Position numbers and translations under genes: made by a program. Below, piece after piece: positions 1 to 8,172 of a stretch of DNA of 57,772 bases. Every line of letters begins with the position of its first letter. Position 1 is the first letter of the stretch. The DNA lies in the IMG/VR virus record IMGVR_UViG_3300007513_002696, positions 1-57,772 of that record. The stretch is one strand, 5' to 3'. The notes beneath the pieces are model-generated. The model ran no database searches, had not been told where the DNA came from, and saw nothing but the letters and a program-made list of their open reading frames with translations. The DNA comes from a virus.

Positions 1-1
1 T

Positions 2-2137
2 CCATCTTTAGTAACGAAGAACCTTGTTTTTTGCGGGGATGCTGCCATGAAGTCGGCAGCAGGCCCTGCAACGTTGCTGTATGATAAGGTGAACGATAAT
101 AATGGGACTATGTATAATGCTAATTGTGTTGATTTTGATGGAACAGATGATTATGTTGATTATGGAGACGTAACGTGGTTGGATGGGATCACGGTTTTTA
201 GTATATGTTGTTGGCTTTATCAAGATGGGTCTCCTCCGGGAACTGGGGGTGTTTTTCTGTCAAAAGATAACGCTATAGAATGCTGGACGAGGTACAGCGG
301 CACGGATCGGTACACACTATCTATCAATAATAATCATAAGGTATTTTCGGGAGCATCAACTCCAGCTACCGGAGAATGGGTTCATGTGGTTATGACTTGG
401 AATAGCACGGGAGATGTGCGTAAGCTTTATTTAAATGGGGGGTTGGTAGACACGAACACTAGCGGCAGTCAAAGTGGCAACTCTATAAATAACACCGCGC
501 AAGATTTGGCCATAGGCGCACGAGCTAGTGGCGCCTATGAAATAGACGGGAAAATGGCAGACGTCAAGATTTTTAACGCAGAACTTTCCGCTGCAAATGT
601 TAAAGAGATATATGATGACTCAAAAGTTATCATTCCAACTAAAAACGATGCCTCGGGCGGTTTCCTATCGCAAAGTGATTTGACCCTATGGGCTCCTTTA
701 GCAGAAGGGGTCGGGTATGTTGCATATGATGGAAGCGGATATGGTCGAGATGGGACGTATTCAGCTACTGATTGGCTAACCGGCCAAACCGGCGCGCCGC
801 AGTTGGTTGAGGGGTATAATAGGCCGATGCGGTTTGATAATCCCCAATATATAGAGGTTCCTCAAGACAGTACTTTAGACGTAGGAACAAGTGATTTTAC
901 ATTCGCCGCGTGGACATTCCTAGAAACAGGGTCAGAGCCAAATATTGCTATGCAATTTGCAGGGGCCGGAGGTTGGAGAATGGTTGGGGCCGCTGGAAAG
1001 GTTCGGTTTTCGGTTTTTGATAATGGTTGGAGTAATTATGCTTCAATGGATATTAGTCCGGCTCTTACGCTAGACCAATGGAATCATATTGCGGTGAGTG
1101 TTGATAGAGATGGAAGTGCTCAATCTTATATAAACGGGGTTGCAAAAACTTCTTTAGTTGTTAGCGGGGTGACCTCCACTTTAACCAACGCTTATCCCCT
1201 GCGCTTTGGAGCGGGGAGTTATACTAATGGAGCTCCTACGGGAGACTATATAGCTGGTACAATAAATGAGGCAATTATGTATATTGGCACTGCATTAAAT
1301 GCTGCTGACATTGCGGCTTTGGCAGCTACTGGGACTAACGGAGGCCCGTTACCTCCCGACCCAACAACAATGACTTATAGTACCACAAGTTACTCAAGCT
1401 CTTACTTAAAGGGCTACTGGAGAAACGATGGCATCGTAACGTGGGCAGATCGCAGCGGTAACGGCAACACTGGTACCGCTAATGGATCTCCAAACGCTTT
1501 ACTTTTCAAACAAGGCATCAACGGTAGCAAAAACGTAAACACCGGCCGCGATAATCAGGGGTTTCCTCTTTTGTATCAAAACAATGGGGCGGTAGGCCTT
1601 ACACAGACGGGCGGTTCGCGAGTTTTAATTCCTCATTCCTCTGATATTTTATGGAATTCTACCGCTAGTTTTACAATAGGGGTTTGGTATAAAATTGATA
1701 GCAATCCTTCTGGCACTTATCCTTCTATTTGGGGCAAAGGAGGCCAAAGCAGCTCAGGTCCGGGATATGAGTTATTTTTAAATCCAAGTGGAACGTCTTT
1801 TACCTTAAGGACAACTTGGTCTGGTGGTCCCACATGGGGCATGACGGCAGCATATTCTAGTGCGGGAAATCCTATGGATGGTAAGTGGCATTATATAGTG
1901 GCGGTAGTAGATCAAGATTCAGATAATGCTTGTTTGTATTATGATGCGGCGAAACAAACGACAACAGATATTTCTAGCGCAGGAGACCCTACCAATACTA
2001 CAGATTTGACGTTAGGCTCTGCCGGGGCTGGGCTTTTTCATGGTCAAATTGCTGGGGCACAAATTTACAATCGAGCCCTAACTTACGCAGAAATCCAACA
2101 AAACTACAACAGCTTTAAAGCTAGATTCGGGAAATAA
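2..2137 (+). CDS. LamG/concanavalin-type three-domain virion adhesin-like protein, 5' partial
   Basis: The reading frame is open to the left edge of the window. The residues before the first ATG (position 47) already match the opening of the first LamG module (the TKNLVFCGDAA segment), so the true start lies upstream and the Met at 47 is probably internal. Three laminin-G/concanavalin-like jelly-roll modules can be read, about residues 20-185, 210-435 and 445-690 counted from that Met. Each has the usual FDGTDDYV or IPHSSDILW entry strand, a WxHxxVxxD core (for example WNHIAVSVDRDG) and a closing strand ending in NR/NxALxxxEI. Proteins like this usually sit on phage tails or capsids and bind glycans. 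It is followed 3 nt later by a tail-tube-like gene, which fits a virion role. The glycan ligand cannot be told from sequence. Confidence 0.8.
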   Translation, partial: PSLVTKNLVFCGDAAMKSAAGPATLLYDKVNDNNGTMYNANCVDFDGTDDYVDYGDVTWLDGITVFSICCWLYQDGSPPGTGGVFLSKDNAIECWTRYSGTDRYTLSINNNHKVFSGASTPATGEWVHVVMTWNSTGDVRKLYLNGGLVDTNTSGSQSGNSINNTAQDLAIGARASGAYEIDGKMADVKIFNAELSAANVKEIYDDSKVIIPTKNDASGGFLSQSDLTLWAPLAEGVGYVAYDGSGYGRDGTYSATDWLTGQTGAPQLVEGYNRPMRFDNPQYIEVPQDSTLDVGTSDFTFAAWTFLETGSEPNIAMQFAGAGGWRMVGAAGKVRFSVFDNGWSNYASMDISPALTLDQWNHIAVSVDRDGSAQSYINGVAKTSLVVSGVTSTLTNAYPLRFGAGSYTNGAPTGDYIAGTINEAIMYIGTALNAADIAALAATGTNGGPLPPDPTTMTYSTTSYSSSYLKGYWRNDGIVTWADRSGNGNTGTANGSPNALLFKQGINGSKNVNTGRDNQGFPLLYQNNGAVGLTQTGGSRVLIPHSSDILWNSTASFTIGVWYKIDSNPSGTYPSIWGKGGQSSSGPGYELFLNPSGTSFTLRTTWSGGPTWGMTAAYSSAGNPMDGKWHYIVAVVDQDSDNACLYYDAAKQTTTDISSAGDPTNTTDLTLGSAGAGLFHGQIAGAQIYNRALTYAEIQQNYNSFKARFGK

Positions 2138-2140
2138 AAA

Positions 2141-3493
2141 ATGGCAACCAACAGAATAACCTATGGCCAAAGTGCAATCGCTATTTCACAGCCTCCGGCT
2201 AATTCTGACAACACCAGTAGTCTGACCGGTCTAAAAAGGGTTCAATCAGCTTCTATTGACTTTACTTTTGCTAGGGAGCGCTTTAAGCAAATTGGTAGCC
2301 CGGATTTTGTTGGGCAGGTTCAATTAAGGAATGCTGATATTGGCTTAACTGTTGATTATCTTTATTCTAATGGTACAAATGAGGCCATGATGGGTTTGAA
2401 TGTTAATGGCGAGGATGGTACAGCTTTAAAATATATAAAAAAAGAAAATCAAGATAGAAATTATTATATTTTAATGGGGACAGGAGATAATCAGGAGCCT
2501 AATCTTAATTCAATTTTTAAAAATAAATTTAATGTTATGGCGCTGGGTAATGTTTTTTTAGAGTCTTATGGGTTATCCGCTAGCGTAGGGTCTCCTGTGG
2601 CTGTTTCTAGCAACTTAAGTGCTTATAATGTGGTGATGAACGAGTACAATGATAGCACCAACGGGGAAACGATACCTGCTATTGACACAACTAAAGTAGG
2701 TCCCGGAGAGCCGGTTTTAGATAAAAATTATAAAATTACTTCAGATGTTTTTCAGAACACAACAAATAGAGACGGAAACATACATTCGGCTTTTAGTGCG
2801 GGAGATATTGAGTTGATTTTAGCTAATGTCAATGAGCCGGGCATAGAATTCACTGGATCTAATCCTGTCAGAAGCGCGTCTATTAACTCATTAAACATTG
2901 ATTTTAGTATTGAGCGGACAGATTTGTATGGGTTGGGTTCAATGTATCCTTACGGTAAGCGTGCAGTTTTGCCCATTCTAGGTACGTTAAATTTTTCAGC
3001 ATTGGCAACAGAGTTTACTAGTGGTAATTTGAATGAGTTTTTATCAGGCAAAAATGACTATAATTTTACTTTCAACTTAAAAGATCACTGTAGTGGAATA
3101 ACGGGATTACAGTTAAAAGTAGAGAATGCTCAATTGGATAGTCAAGGGCTTAATGATTCTTTAGGAGACAACGCTTCCATTGCGGCTAGCTTTGGTTTTT
3201 CTATGTCAGATGTAAGTGGGCTGAAGGTTTCTACGCCCCCTTTGATTGTTAACCAACCTGTCTCTGCGGCGAGTGCCGGAGACACTTTGTATGTTCAGCC
3301 CACTGGAAAAACCTCAGGAGGTGCTGCTTATAATGCGGATGGTTTTAAATATGAGTGGTATAAAAATGGATCTTCTTTTGGTTCTAATCAGCGTTCAGTA
3401 ACAACTAGCAGCCCTGCTGGGCCTGATGATTATTATGTGGTTGTTTCTAACGAATTAGGAAGCGCTACAAGCAATACTTCCACAGTTAGTTAA
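2141..3493 (+). CDS. Tail-tube-like virion protein with C-terminal Ig-like domain
   Basis: A 450-residue protein. Two segments resemble each other: residues about 30-85 (SASIDFTFARERFKQIGSP, then a LTVDYLYSNGTNE-like strand) and about 245-310 (SINSLNIDFSIERTDLYGLG, then LNFSALATEFTSGNLNEFL). This suggests an internally duplicated beta-barrel as in phage tail-tube proteins. The last 85 residues (PPLIVNQPVSA to the end) read as an Ig-like/PKD-type domain with the WYKNG and DDYYVVVSN strands typical of virion decoration domains. It starts 3 nt after the LamG gene, and its stop codon overlaps the stop of the convergent minus-strand gene. The tail-tube call is inferred from the repeat pattern and context; a baseplate or other structural role is possible. 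Confidence 0.5.
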   Translation: MATNRITYGQSAIAISQPPANSDNTSSLTGLKRVQSASIDFTFARERFKQIGSPDFVGQVQLRNADIGLTVDYLYSNGTNEAMMGLNVNGEDGTALKYIKKENQDRNYYILMGTGDNQEPNLNSIFKNKFNVMALGNVFLESYGLSASVGSPVAVSSNLSAYNVVMNEYNDSTNGETIPAIDTTKVGPGEPVLDKNYKITSDVFQNTTNRDGNIHSAFSAGDIELILANVNEPGIEFTGSNPVRSASINSLNIDFSIERTDLYGLGSMYPYGKRAVLPILGTLNFSALATEFTSGNLNEFLSGKNDYNFTFNLKDHCSGITGLQLKVENAQLDSQGLNDSLGDNASIAASFGFSMSDVSGLKVSTPPLIVNQPVSAASAGDTLYVQPTGKTSGGAAYNADGFKYEWYKNGSSFGSNQRSVTTSSPAGPDDYYVVVSNELGSATSNTSTVS

Positions 3494-3888
3494 AGTTCTA
3501 TTTTAACATTTTTTGTTTCAATGGTTTTTGGCTTATCGGCTATATGTTTTTTTCCTACCTTTTTTTCGTATTTATCAAAATGTTTTCTTTTTACAGGGTC
3601 TTCTCCAGTTATTGATTCTTTAGCTCTTTTTTCGCTCATTTGGGCAGAGTAGTCGTGTAGGTCTCCGTAAGTTCCTTTCATTTTGCCTGTGCGTTCTACG
3701 AATTGCTTGTTGTCCCATGGGTCCACTTTTTTAGCAACATAGTTTCCTATGTTGACTTGAGGGGGGTCATAAACGCGCTGCCAGTTTTCGTCTGTGCCGT
3801 CTTCGCCTTTGTAAGGTTTATATTCGGCCATTGGCATTTCCACTTCTTTGGTTTCTCCGGTAACCGTATGTACAAAACTATAAAACAT
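3490..3888 (-). CDS. Conserved-looking phage protein of unknown function
   Basis: A 132-residue soluble, charged protein. I do not recognise a domain with certainty. The N-terminus (MFYSFVHTVTGETKEVEM) and a central stretch ending NIGNYVAKKVDPW vaguely recall phage FmdB-like proteins, but the zinc-binding cysteines of FmdB are absent. The C-terminal third is a Lys/Asp/Glu-rich helix. Its stop overlaps the stop of the plus-strand tail gene. Its ATG lies only 6 nt after a strong hairpin that would end HSP20 transcription, leaving no room for a conventional ribosome-binding site. Confidence 0.6.
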   Translation of the reverse strand: MFYSFVHTVTGETKEVEMPMAEYKPYKGEDGTDENWQRVYDPPQVNIGNYVAKKVDPWDNKQFVERTGKMKGTYGDLHDYSAQMSEKRAKESITGEDPVKRKHFDKYEKKVGKKHIADKPKTIETKNVKIEL

Positions 3889-3894
3889 ATAAAG

Positions 3895-3928
3895 ACACCC
3901 AGTAGACTGCGCAATATCTACTGGGTGT
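3895..3928 (-). terminator. Perfect 12-bp hairpin between HSP20 and the next gene
   Basis: The arms ACACCCAGTAGA (3895-3906) and TCTACTGGGTGT (3917-3928) are perfectly complementary around a 10-nt loop. On the minus strand the hairpin follows the HSP20 stop and is followed by a T-rich run, as in an intrinsic terminator. The plus-strand flank is also T-rich, so it could stop readthrough of the tail operon as well. The T-runs are interrupted, so efficiency is uncertain. Confidence 0.65.
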
Positions 3929-3938
3929 TGTATTTATA

Positions 3939-4316
3939 TTAAGCAACCTCTATAACTTTTCCAGAGGATTTTTTGCTTTTAGGGAGCGTTACATAAAGAA
4001 TGCCGTCTTCAGTCTTTGCTGTGATCTTGTCTATGTCTACGCTCTTGTCGAGGGCAGTTTGACACAGTTCTTTTTTGTCGTCTTTAAGCGAAAGCACTCG
4101 CAGTACTCCGTCTAAAACTTTAATATCTAAGGTCTTTTTATTGTGTCCCGGGACATCGACTTCAAGAAGGTACTTATCATCTTCTTTTGTTATGTGAGCA
4201 GAACGAGAACTGCAGTGGCTCCATACATGAGGGTAGAATTCTGTATCCATAATATCTGTAATTAAACTTTCTAGTCCTCTTGCGAGGCCAAAACCGCGAT
4301 TATAAGTGTTTATCAT
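3939..4316 (-). CDS. hsp20: Small heat-shock protein (alpha-crystallin domain)
   Basis: A 125-residue HSP20/IbpA-type chaperone. The alpha-crystallin core runs from about residue 40 (ITKEDDKYLLEVDVPGHNKK) to about 115 (DGILYVTLPK), and the C-terminus has the IxV anchoring motif (VIEV). Such proteins hold unfolded proteins in a refoldable state. HSP20 genes are a hallmark of T4-like marine phages, where they are thought to help virion assembly or host proteostasis. The N-terminal arm is short. A 134-nt gap separates it from the thermonuclease-like gene upstream. The only promoter-like signal there is a TATAAA-type box almost touching the ATG. Confidence 0.93.
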   Translation of the reverse strand: MINTYNRGFGLARGLESLITDIMDTEFYPHVWSHCSSRSAHITKEDDKYLLEVDVPGHNKKTLDIKVLDGVLRVLSLKDDKKELCQTALDKSVDIDKITAKTEDGILYVTLPKSKKSSGKVIEVA

Positions 4317-4450
4317 ATCTATTTATAAAGAGCACCTTTTGTGCCAAATAAAAAACGCTTATTCATTAAGGTTTTTTAGATTTTTGGGGCATAAAGTGGG
4401 CCATTTTTCTTTTTCTTTTGTTTGTTGATGGGACAGTTTGTCTCAGAGTG

Positions 4451-4807
4451 TCACCTTTTGCCGCCGAAATATTCGGTGGCATGCCCTTCAGACACTAGCA
4501 TTTTGTTGAAGTTTTTCTTTTTATTGGGGCTATGGATGACTCCTAGGATGCGCCCGTATTTTCCTTTTTTATCCAATTCTGTTTTGATGACGCACTTATT
4601 ATTGCAAGCAGCGATTAGGGTTTCTAGGCGCTCTTTAGCAGCTAGCCCTTTTTTCTTTTCTTCTAGGTCTCGAGTGCGACACTCAGGGGTGTTGATACCA
4701 TAAAGTCGCACTCTTTCTTTTTTAAAAGTGCTAAAACCTACATCAATAAGAACATCAACCGTATCTCCGTCCACCACCCGTAAAACTTCAGCGTTATATT
4801 CGTACAT
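4451..4807 (-). CDS. Thermonuclease-like (SNase) protein
   Basis: A 118-residue staphylococcal-nuclease fold protein. It carries the conserved VDGDTVDVLID strand, RVRLYGINTPE (Arg and Glu at the active site), the KGKYGRILG segment with the second catalytic Arg, and a C-terminal MLVSEGHATEY helix. No signal peptide is visible, so it should act in the cytoplasm, for example in host nucleic-acid breakdown. Its ATG overlaps the upstream stop as ATGA at 4805-4809, indicating translational coupling. Confidence 0.88.
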   Translation of the reverse strand: MYEYNAEVLRVVDGDTVDVLIDVGFSTFKKERVRLYGINTPECRTRDLEEKKKGLAAKERLETLIAACNNKCVIKTELDKKGKYGRILGVIHSPNKKKNFNKMLVSEGHATEYFGGKR

Positions 4808-5025
4808 CAGTCGAAAAGATTAGACCAAAATCCCTTTTTAGGGATATCTTCTAGATTTTTAGATGCTCTATCTTGGGCTACTGCCAATTGGTGCTCTGTA
4901 AATAAAAGACATTTTTCTCGTTTTTTATTATCCTCTATCCAGATAGCATAATATTTTTCATTAGCTCCGAACTTGCGATCTTTGTTGTTGACGGCAATAA
5001 TTTTGCCTTGTTTTGCTTTTGCCAT
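4807..5025 (-). CDS. Small conserved phage-type protein, unknown function
   Basis: A 72-residue basic protein with a central strand-rich segment (KYYAIWIEDNKKREKCLLFT) followed by a helix (AVAQDRASKN) and a short FWSNLFD tail. It resembles small uncharacterised proteins of T4-like marine phages, but I cannot assign a function. It lies between the glycosyltransferase and thermonuclease-like genes in one tightly packed minus-strand operon. Confidence 0.65.
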   Translation of the reverse strand: MAKAKQGKIIAVNNKDRKFGANEKYYAIWIEDNKKREKCLLFTEHQLAVAQDRASKNLEDIPKKGFWSNLFD

Positions 5026-5026
5026 T

Positions 5027-6112
5027 TTATACTCCTATGTTTTTTAGTATTTCATCTACCGTGTTTTTGTAGGTAAATTCTGTTTGTATTTTTTTACCTT
5101 CTGTGTTGGGTTGTTTACTCTTTTCAACAGCTTCTTCCATGGCGGATGTGACTTGGTCTTTATTAAAAGAATACATCGAACCTTGATTGAAGGGCTGTCC
5201 TTTGTGAAAAAATAGGTTATCGTATATATCCTCTTTTTCTTGAGTTTCAAGAAGTATGGAATTAGTTGGTGTTGCCCATGAGCGGTGCCCCGTGTGATTG
5301 TAGACAATAGACCATTTACCTAAGGCGGTAGCGTTGAAGGATGGGAGGTTCCATCCTTCTGCTCCGCTTAGTCCGGTTAGATCTATGTCAGCTGAATTTA
5401 ATAAGTGGTTTACTTCGGTGTTAGTTTTAAGATGAGGCAAAAAATTGATATTGTTGTAGTGTTTGCCATCGAGCAACTGGTTCAATAAAGAGGTCATTTG
5501 CTCTGCTTTTAAAAAGGGATTGGTAATACAACACGTAAGCAAAAACTTATTATTATTACCGTATTTTTTAAGCCACGTTTGTACAATTTCTTTAGTATGT
5601 TTTCTTTTTTCGTATTTTCCCATCAAAACAAAGTGAGTTTTACCCTCTACGCTCTTTTTTTCACCTTGGTGTTCGACAAAGTCGGGGTCAAACCCTAGCG
5701 GAACATATGAGATGTTTTCGCACCCCACGCTTTTAAATGCTTCTATGGCGCTACGATTGGTTAAAAAAGTGTGGTCTTGAAAGTTGACAAGTTTTTTTTC
5801 GGTAAAAGTAGGGTTCTCAAGCTCGTAAAATGTTAAAAGAAATTGTTTGGAGGATATGCGCCTATCTGACCCGTTAAGGTGCCACAAGGTTAAGGTTGGT
5901 GTATCTTTATCTAGGGTTTTATAGCGGTCATTGGTGCTTCTCTCTATCCAAGACTTAAAATCTTCATCTAGTTTGTTAAAGGAGCTTAGGTCGGTAGCGC
6001 CGCGTGGAAAAAGAGAGACGGTGAAGTTGCGTTTGTAGAGTTCTTTTAAAATGTTTATTCCAACATTTCCAAAGGAAAGGTTATTAATAGGAATATCTGC
6101 TATCAAGTTCAT
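5027..6112 (-). CDS. GT-B glycosyltransferase (GT4-like)
   Basis: A 361-residue GT-B-type glycosyltransferase. The N-terminal half starts with a glycine-containing strand (PINNLSFGNVGINILKEL). The C-terminal half holds the donor site, with FVLMGKYEKRKHTKEIVQ and the AEGWNLPSFNATALG segment that corresponds to the EX7E region. The second Glu of EX7E reads as Asn here, so catalysis or donor binding may differ. The gene sits between a small unknown gene and the sigma-like gene, away from the two glycan loci, and overlaps the sigma-like gene by 29 nt. Confidence 0.8.
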   Translation of the reverse strand: MNLIADIPINNLSFGNVGINILKELYKRNFTVSLFPRGATDLSSFNKLDEDFKSWIERSTNDRYKTLDKDTPTLTLWHLNGSDRRISSKQFLLTFYELENPTFTEKKLVNFQDHTFLTNRSAIEAFKSVGCENISYVPLGFDPDFVEHQGEKKSVEGKTHFVLMGKYEKRKHTKEIVQTWLKKYGNNNKFLLTCCITNPFLKAEQMTSLLNQLLDGKHYNNINFLPHLKTNTEVNHLLNSADIDLTGLSGAEGWNLPSFNATALGKWSIVYNHTGHRSWATPTNSILLETQEKEDIYDNLFFHKGQPFNQGSMYSFNKDQVTSAMEEAVEKSKQPNTEGKKIQTEFTYKNTVDEILKNIGV

Positions 6113-6707
6113 TTTCTTTTAAGTTTTTTCTGATTATTTTTATGGCAGCATTATGTATATTGATGCAGCCTTGAATGCTCATTTTGAGTTTTTTTCCTAC
6201 TTGTTGCCATGGAGTTAGTTTGTTGAACTCTGGGTCGATGTATCTGATCTTAAAAATACGCCTTACGCGTTCATCAGGGTGCTTTTCTATCATTTCAAAA
6301 ATTTTGCAGAGAAGAGCCTCGTTTACATGAGGATTAATTTCTGTAGTCTCTTCTTCTTTGCTTCTGTTATGGAGGGCAAACTCGCCTTCTGGTGACGCAG
6401 CAAGGAGGTATTTTTTGTTTTTGTAGTGTTGGTTTAGGCACAACCATTTTGCTTCGTTGCCCAAAAAAGTGCTGAACTTGGCCCCTCGTGTTTGGTCATA
6501 TTTAAGGCCAGCGTTGTAGATATAATACTGTATTTCGTCTATAATATCTTGTTTGTGAGACGTGGGGGAATTATTAGGGACATAGTTGTTGACTATATCT
6601 AAGAAAATTCCTGAGTGCCTGTCCACCAGTTCTTGCAGAGAAGCTTCGGCTTCAATGTTATTTTTAAGATTTGATGTAAGTTCTGTGTCCGTTTGAGTCT
6701 GTATCAT
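6084..6707 (-). CDS. RNA polymerase sigma-factor-like protein
   Basis: A 207-residue protein whose middle (DIIDEIQYYIYNAGLKYDQTRGAKF split over region 2, then FSTFLGNEAKWLCLN) has the pattern of sigma-70 region 2: a helix, the YDxxRGAKFSTFL core and a W-containing promoter-melting helix. The C-terminal part (WQQVGKKLKMSIQGCINIH) looks like a region 4 helix-turn-helix. T4 gp55-type late sigma factors have this reduced architecture. It probably directs host RNA polymerase to phage promoters. It overlaps the dNMP kinase gene by 44 nt and the glycosyltransferase by 29 nt. Confidence 0.75.
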   Translation of the reverse strand: MIQTQTDTELTSNLKNNIEAEASLQELVDRHSGIFLDIVNNYVPNNSPTSHKQDIIDEIQYYIYNAGLKYDQTRGAKFSTFLGNEAKWLCLNQHYKNKKYLLAASPEGEFALHNRSKEEETTEINPHVNEALLCKIFEMIEKHPDERVRRIFKIRYIDPEFNKLTPWQQVGKKLKMSIQGCINIHNAAIKIIRKNLKENELDSRYSY

Positions 6708-7257
6708 TTAAAAAGGTTTTAACTGCTTCGGGGCCAGTATGTTCAAAGTCCTGTAGATTATTCCAGAAAAAAGAAAATTTACACATTTTTTTTAATTTTT
6801 TTGTATATTCCTCTTCGTCACTATTAATGGGACCCACCCCTTCTCTTTCCACATATATTGTGGCTCCTCCTAGAGAGTGAATCCATTCAACTTCGTTTTG
6901 AAACCGAACATCAGGAATAATTGTTTTGATATCTTTGGATTTATGTACGGCGTGAACACTGTGCATTTTTCGGATCCAATACTCTTTGTCTATCTTGTCT
7001 CTGATGATTTTTGTTCCCCAACATACAAGTAGGGGCCTAATAATTTCTTTTTCTTTGGGGTCTTCAGTGAAGGCGCTAATATTGAGGCGTGATTGTAAAA
7101 AAGAGTCTACGTCTTTTTTAAGGTAATAAGCAAAAGGAGATATCTTGCATTGATTATATTGCTCTTCTAGAATATGCGCCAATATAGATGCCAAAGAGTC
7201 TTTACCTGTTCGAGCAAAGCCAGCGATTCCGATTAAGTTATGATTGCTTAGGGTCAT
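6664..7257 (-). CDS. Deoxynucleoside monophosphate kinase (T4 gp1-like)
   Basis: A 197-residue P-loop kinase with Walker A GFARTGKD at residues 13-20. It shows the T4 gp1-type pattern: LLVCWGTKIIRDKIDKEYWI (nucleotide-binding helix), then a TIIPDVRFQNEVEWI strand and GGATIYVERE. The product would phosphorylate dNMPs to dNDPs for the phage DNA pool. It follows dUTPase with a 4-nt overlap, matching a dNTP-supply operon. Confidence 0.82.
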   Translation of the reverse strand: MTLSNHNLIGIAGFARTGKDSLASILAHILEEQYNQCKISPFAYYLKKDVDSFLQSRLNISAFTEDPKEKEIIRPLLVCWGTKIIRDKIDKEYWIRKMHSVHAVHKSKDIKTIIPDVRFQNEVEWIHSLGGATIYVEREGVGPINSDEEEYTKKLKKMCKFSFFWNNLQDFEHTGPEAVKTFLNDTDSNGHRTYIKS

Positions 7258-7781
7258 CTACCTGTGCTTCCGAATCCGCCGAGGGCTCGGTGAGAAGGTG
7301 GTACCGTATCTGTAAAATTCAAAAAGGGATGGTTGTGCATACTCCATACTATTTGAGCTATTTTGTCGCCGTTTTTATAAATTTTATCAGTATTTATTTT
7401 AACCCCTTGTATCTTATGGTCTTTCATAACAATATCATTGGGTTGCATAATATATCGAAATCTTACTTTTACGGTATCTCTGAATCCTGAGTCTACTATG
7501 CCTACTGAGTTAGCAAGGGATAAATTATATTTAGAGATACTGCTTCTGGGGTATACCATTGAAAAAAAAGTGGTTTCGTTTGCTGGGGCAATTATTAGAT
7601 TTGTGTCATACTCGATATAATCAATGTTTTTGTATACAGCCTGTAGTGTTTTGTTTTTACCTAAGGGTTCTCCTGATACTCTAGGTTCAGCTCTAGCGAA
7701 CAGGTCGTAACCTGCGTCTCCTTCGTATTCGGGCCGTTTAATCGAAGGTTCGTCTGGGTTTTGCTTAATGTAAACTTCCAT
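7254..7781 (-). CDS. dut: dUTP diphosphatase
   Basis: A 175-residue trimeric-type dUTPase with all five signature motifs: I DAGYDLFA, II PRSSIS, III VGIVDSGFRDTVKV, IV GDKIAQIV and V RALGGFGSTG. It converts dUTP to dUMP, keeping uracil out of phage DNA and feeding dTMP synthesis. An insert after motif I (KNKTLQAVYKNIDYIEYD) makes it slightly longer than typical bacterial enzymes. A good promoter ends about 8 nt before its ATG. Confidence 0.95.
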   Translation of the reverse strand: MEVYIKQNPDEPSIKRPEYEGDAGYDLFARAEPRVSGEPLGKNKTLQAVYKNIDYIEYDTNLIIAPANETTFFSMVYPRSSISKYNLSLANSVGIVDSGFRDTVKVRFRYIMQPNDIVMKDHKIQGVKINTDKIYKNGDKIAQIVWSMHNHPFLNFTDTVPPSHRALGGFGSTGR

Positions 7782-7788
7782 AGTTATT

Positions 7789-7817
7789 AATATAATACGA
7801 GATTTTGGCTATGTCAA
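7789..7817 (-). promoter_or_regulatory. Sigma70-type promoter for the dUTPase operon
   Basis: On the minus strand TTGACA (7817-7812), a 17-nt spacer and TATATT (7794-7789). The expected transcription start is about position 7782, next to the ATG at 7781, so the mRNA would be nearly leaderless. The -35 box overlaps the stop codon of the upstream minus-strand gene. Confidence 0.75.
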
Positions 7818-8137
7818 GCTTTTTTTTCAATATTTTGAATTATTTCGTCTAATTGTTTAGAAAGCTTATGTTTTCCGATATCTGCTAATACAGATGGTAC
7901 ATAAAAAATGTCAAACTCTACCTGCTCTGGTTCTATCATATATTTCTCATGCAAGTCAGAACAATTTACAATATTAATACAAGAGCTAAGGTTTAAGTTA
8001 TCTCCAAATGTGTCAAAAGCTTCCTCAAGGGCTTCTCCTGCGGCCTCTATGGCATCTTTAGCTAAGACAACACATTCCCAGTCGCTACTGGTTGCGTAGT
8101 ATAATTTTTTTTCTTGATTTTCTAGCACTCTAATCAT
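7814..8137 (-). CDS. Small acidic protein, unknown function
   Basis: I place the start at the ATG at 8137 (107 residues) instead of the upstream ATG at 8185. The longer version would overlap the divergent glycosyltransferase gene, and a good minus-strand promoter predicts a transcript start at about 8137. The protein begins MIRVLENQEKKLYYATSSDW and contains an acidic helix (EAAGEALEEAFDTFG). No family recognised. It resembles small cyanophage proteins of the type that occur near nucleotide-metabolism genes. Confidence 0.6.
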   Translation of the reverse strand: MIRVLENQEKKLYYATSSDWECVVLAKDAIEAAGEALEEAFDTFGDNLNLSSCINIVNCSDLHEKYMIEPEQVEFDIFYVPSVLADIGKHKLSKQLDEIIQNIEKKA

Positions 8138-8143
8138 AGAATC

Positions 8144-8172
8144 ATTGTAGCTTAAAATATTCGATATGTCAA
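8144..8172 (-). promoter_or_regulatory. Sigma70-type promoter for the 7814-8137 gene
   Basis: On the minus strand TTGACA (8172-8167), a 17-nt spacer and TACAAT (8149-8144). The predicted start falls on or beside the ATG at 8137, giving a leaderless transcript. The -35 box overlaps the first codons of the divergent plus-strand gene that starts at 8166. Confidence 0.72.

Noticed and set aside
4320-4327. TATAAATA on the minus strand just before the HSP20 gene, like a T4 late promoter
   Set aside because: The box ends 3 nt before the ATG, so the transcript would start inside the gene. The 8-mer is also expected several times by chance in AT-rich DNA.
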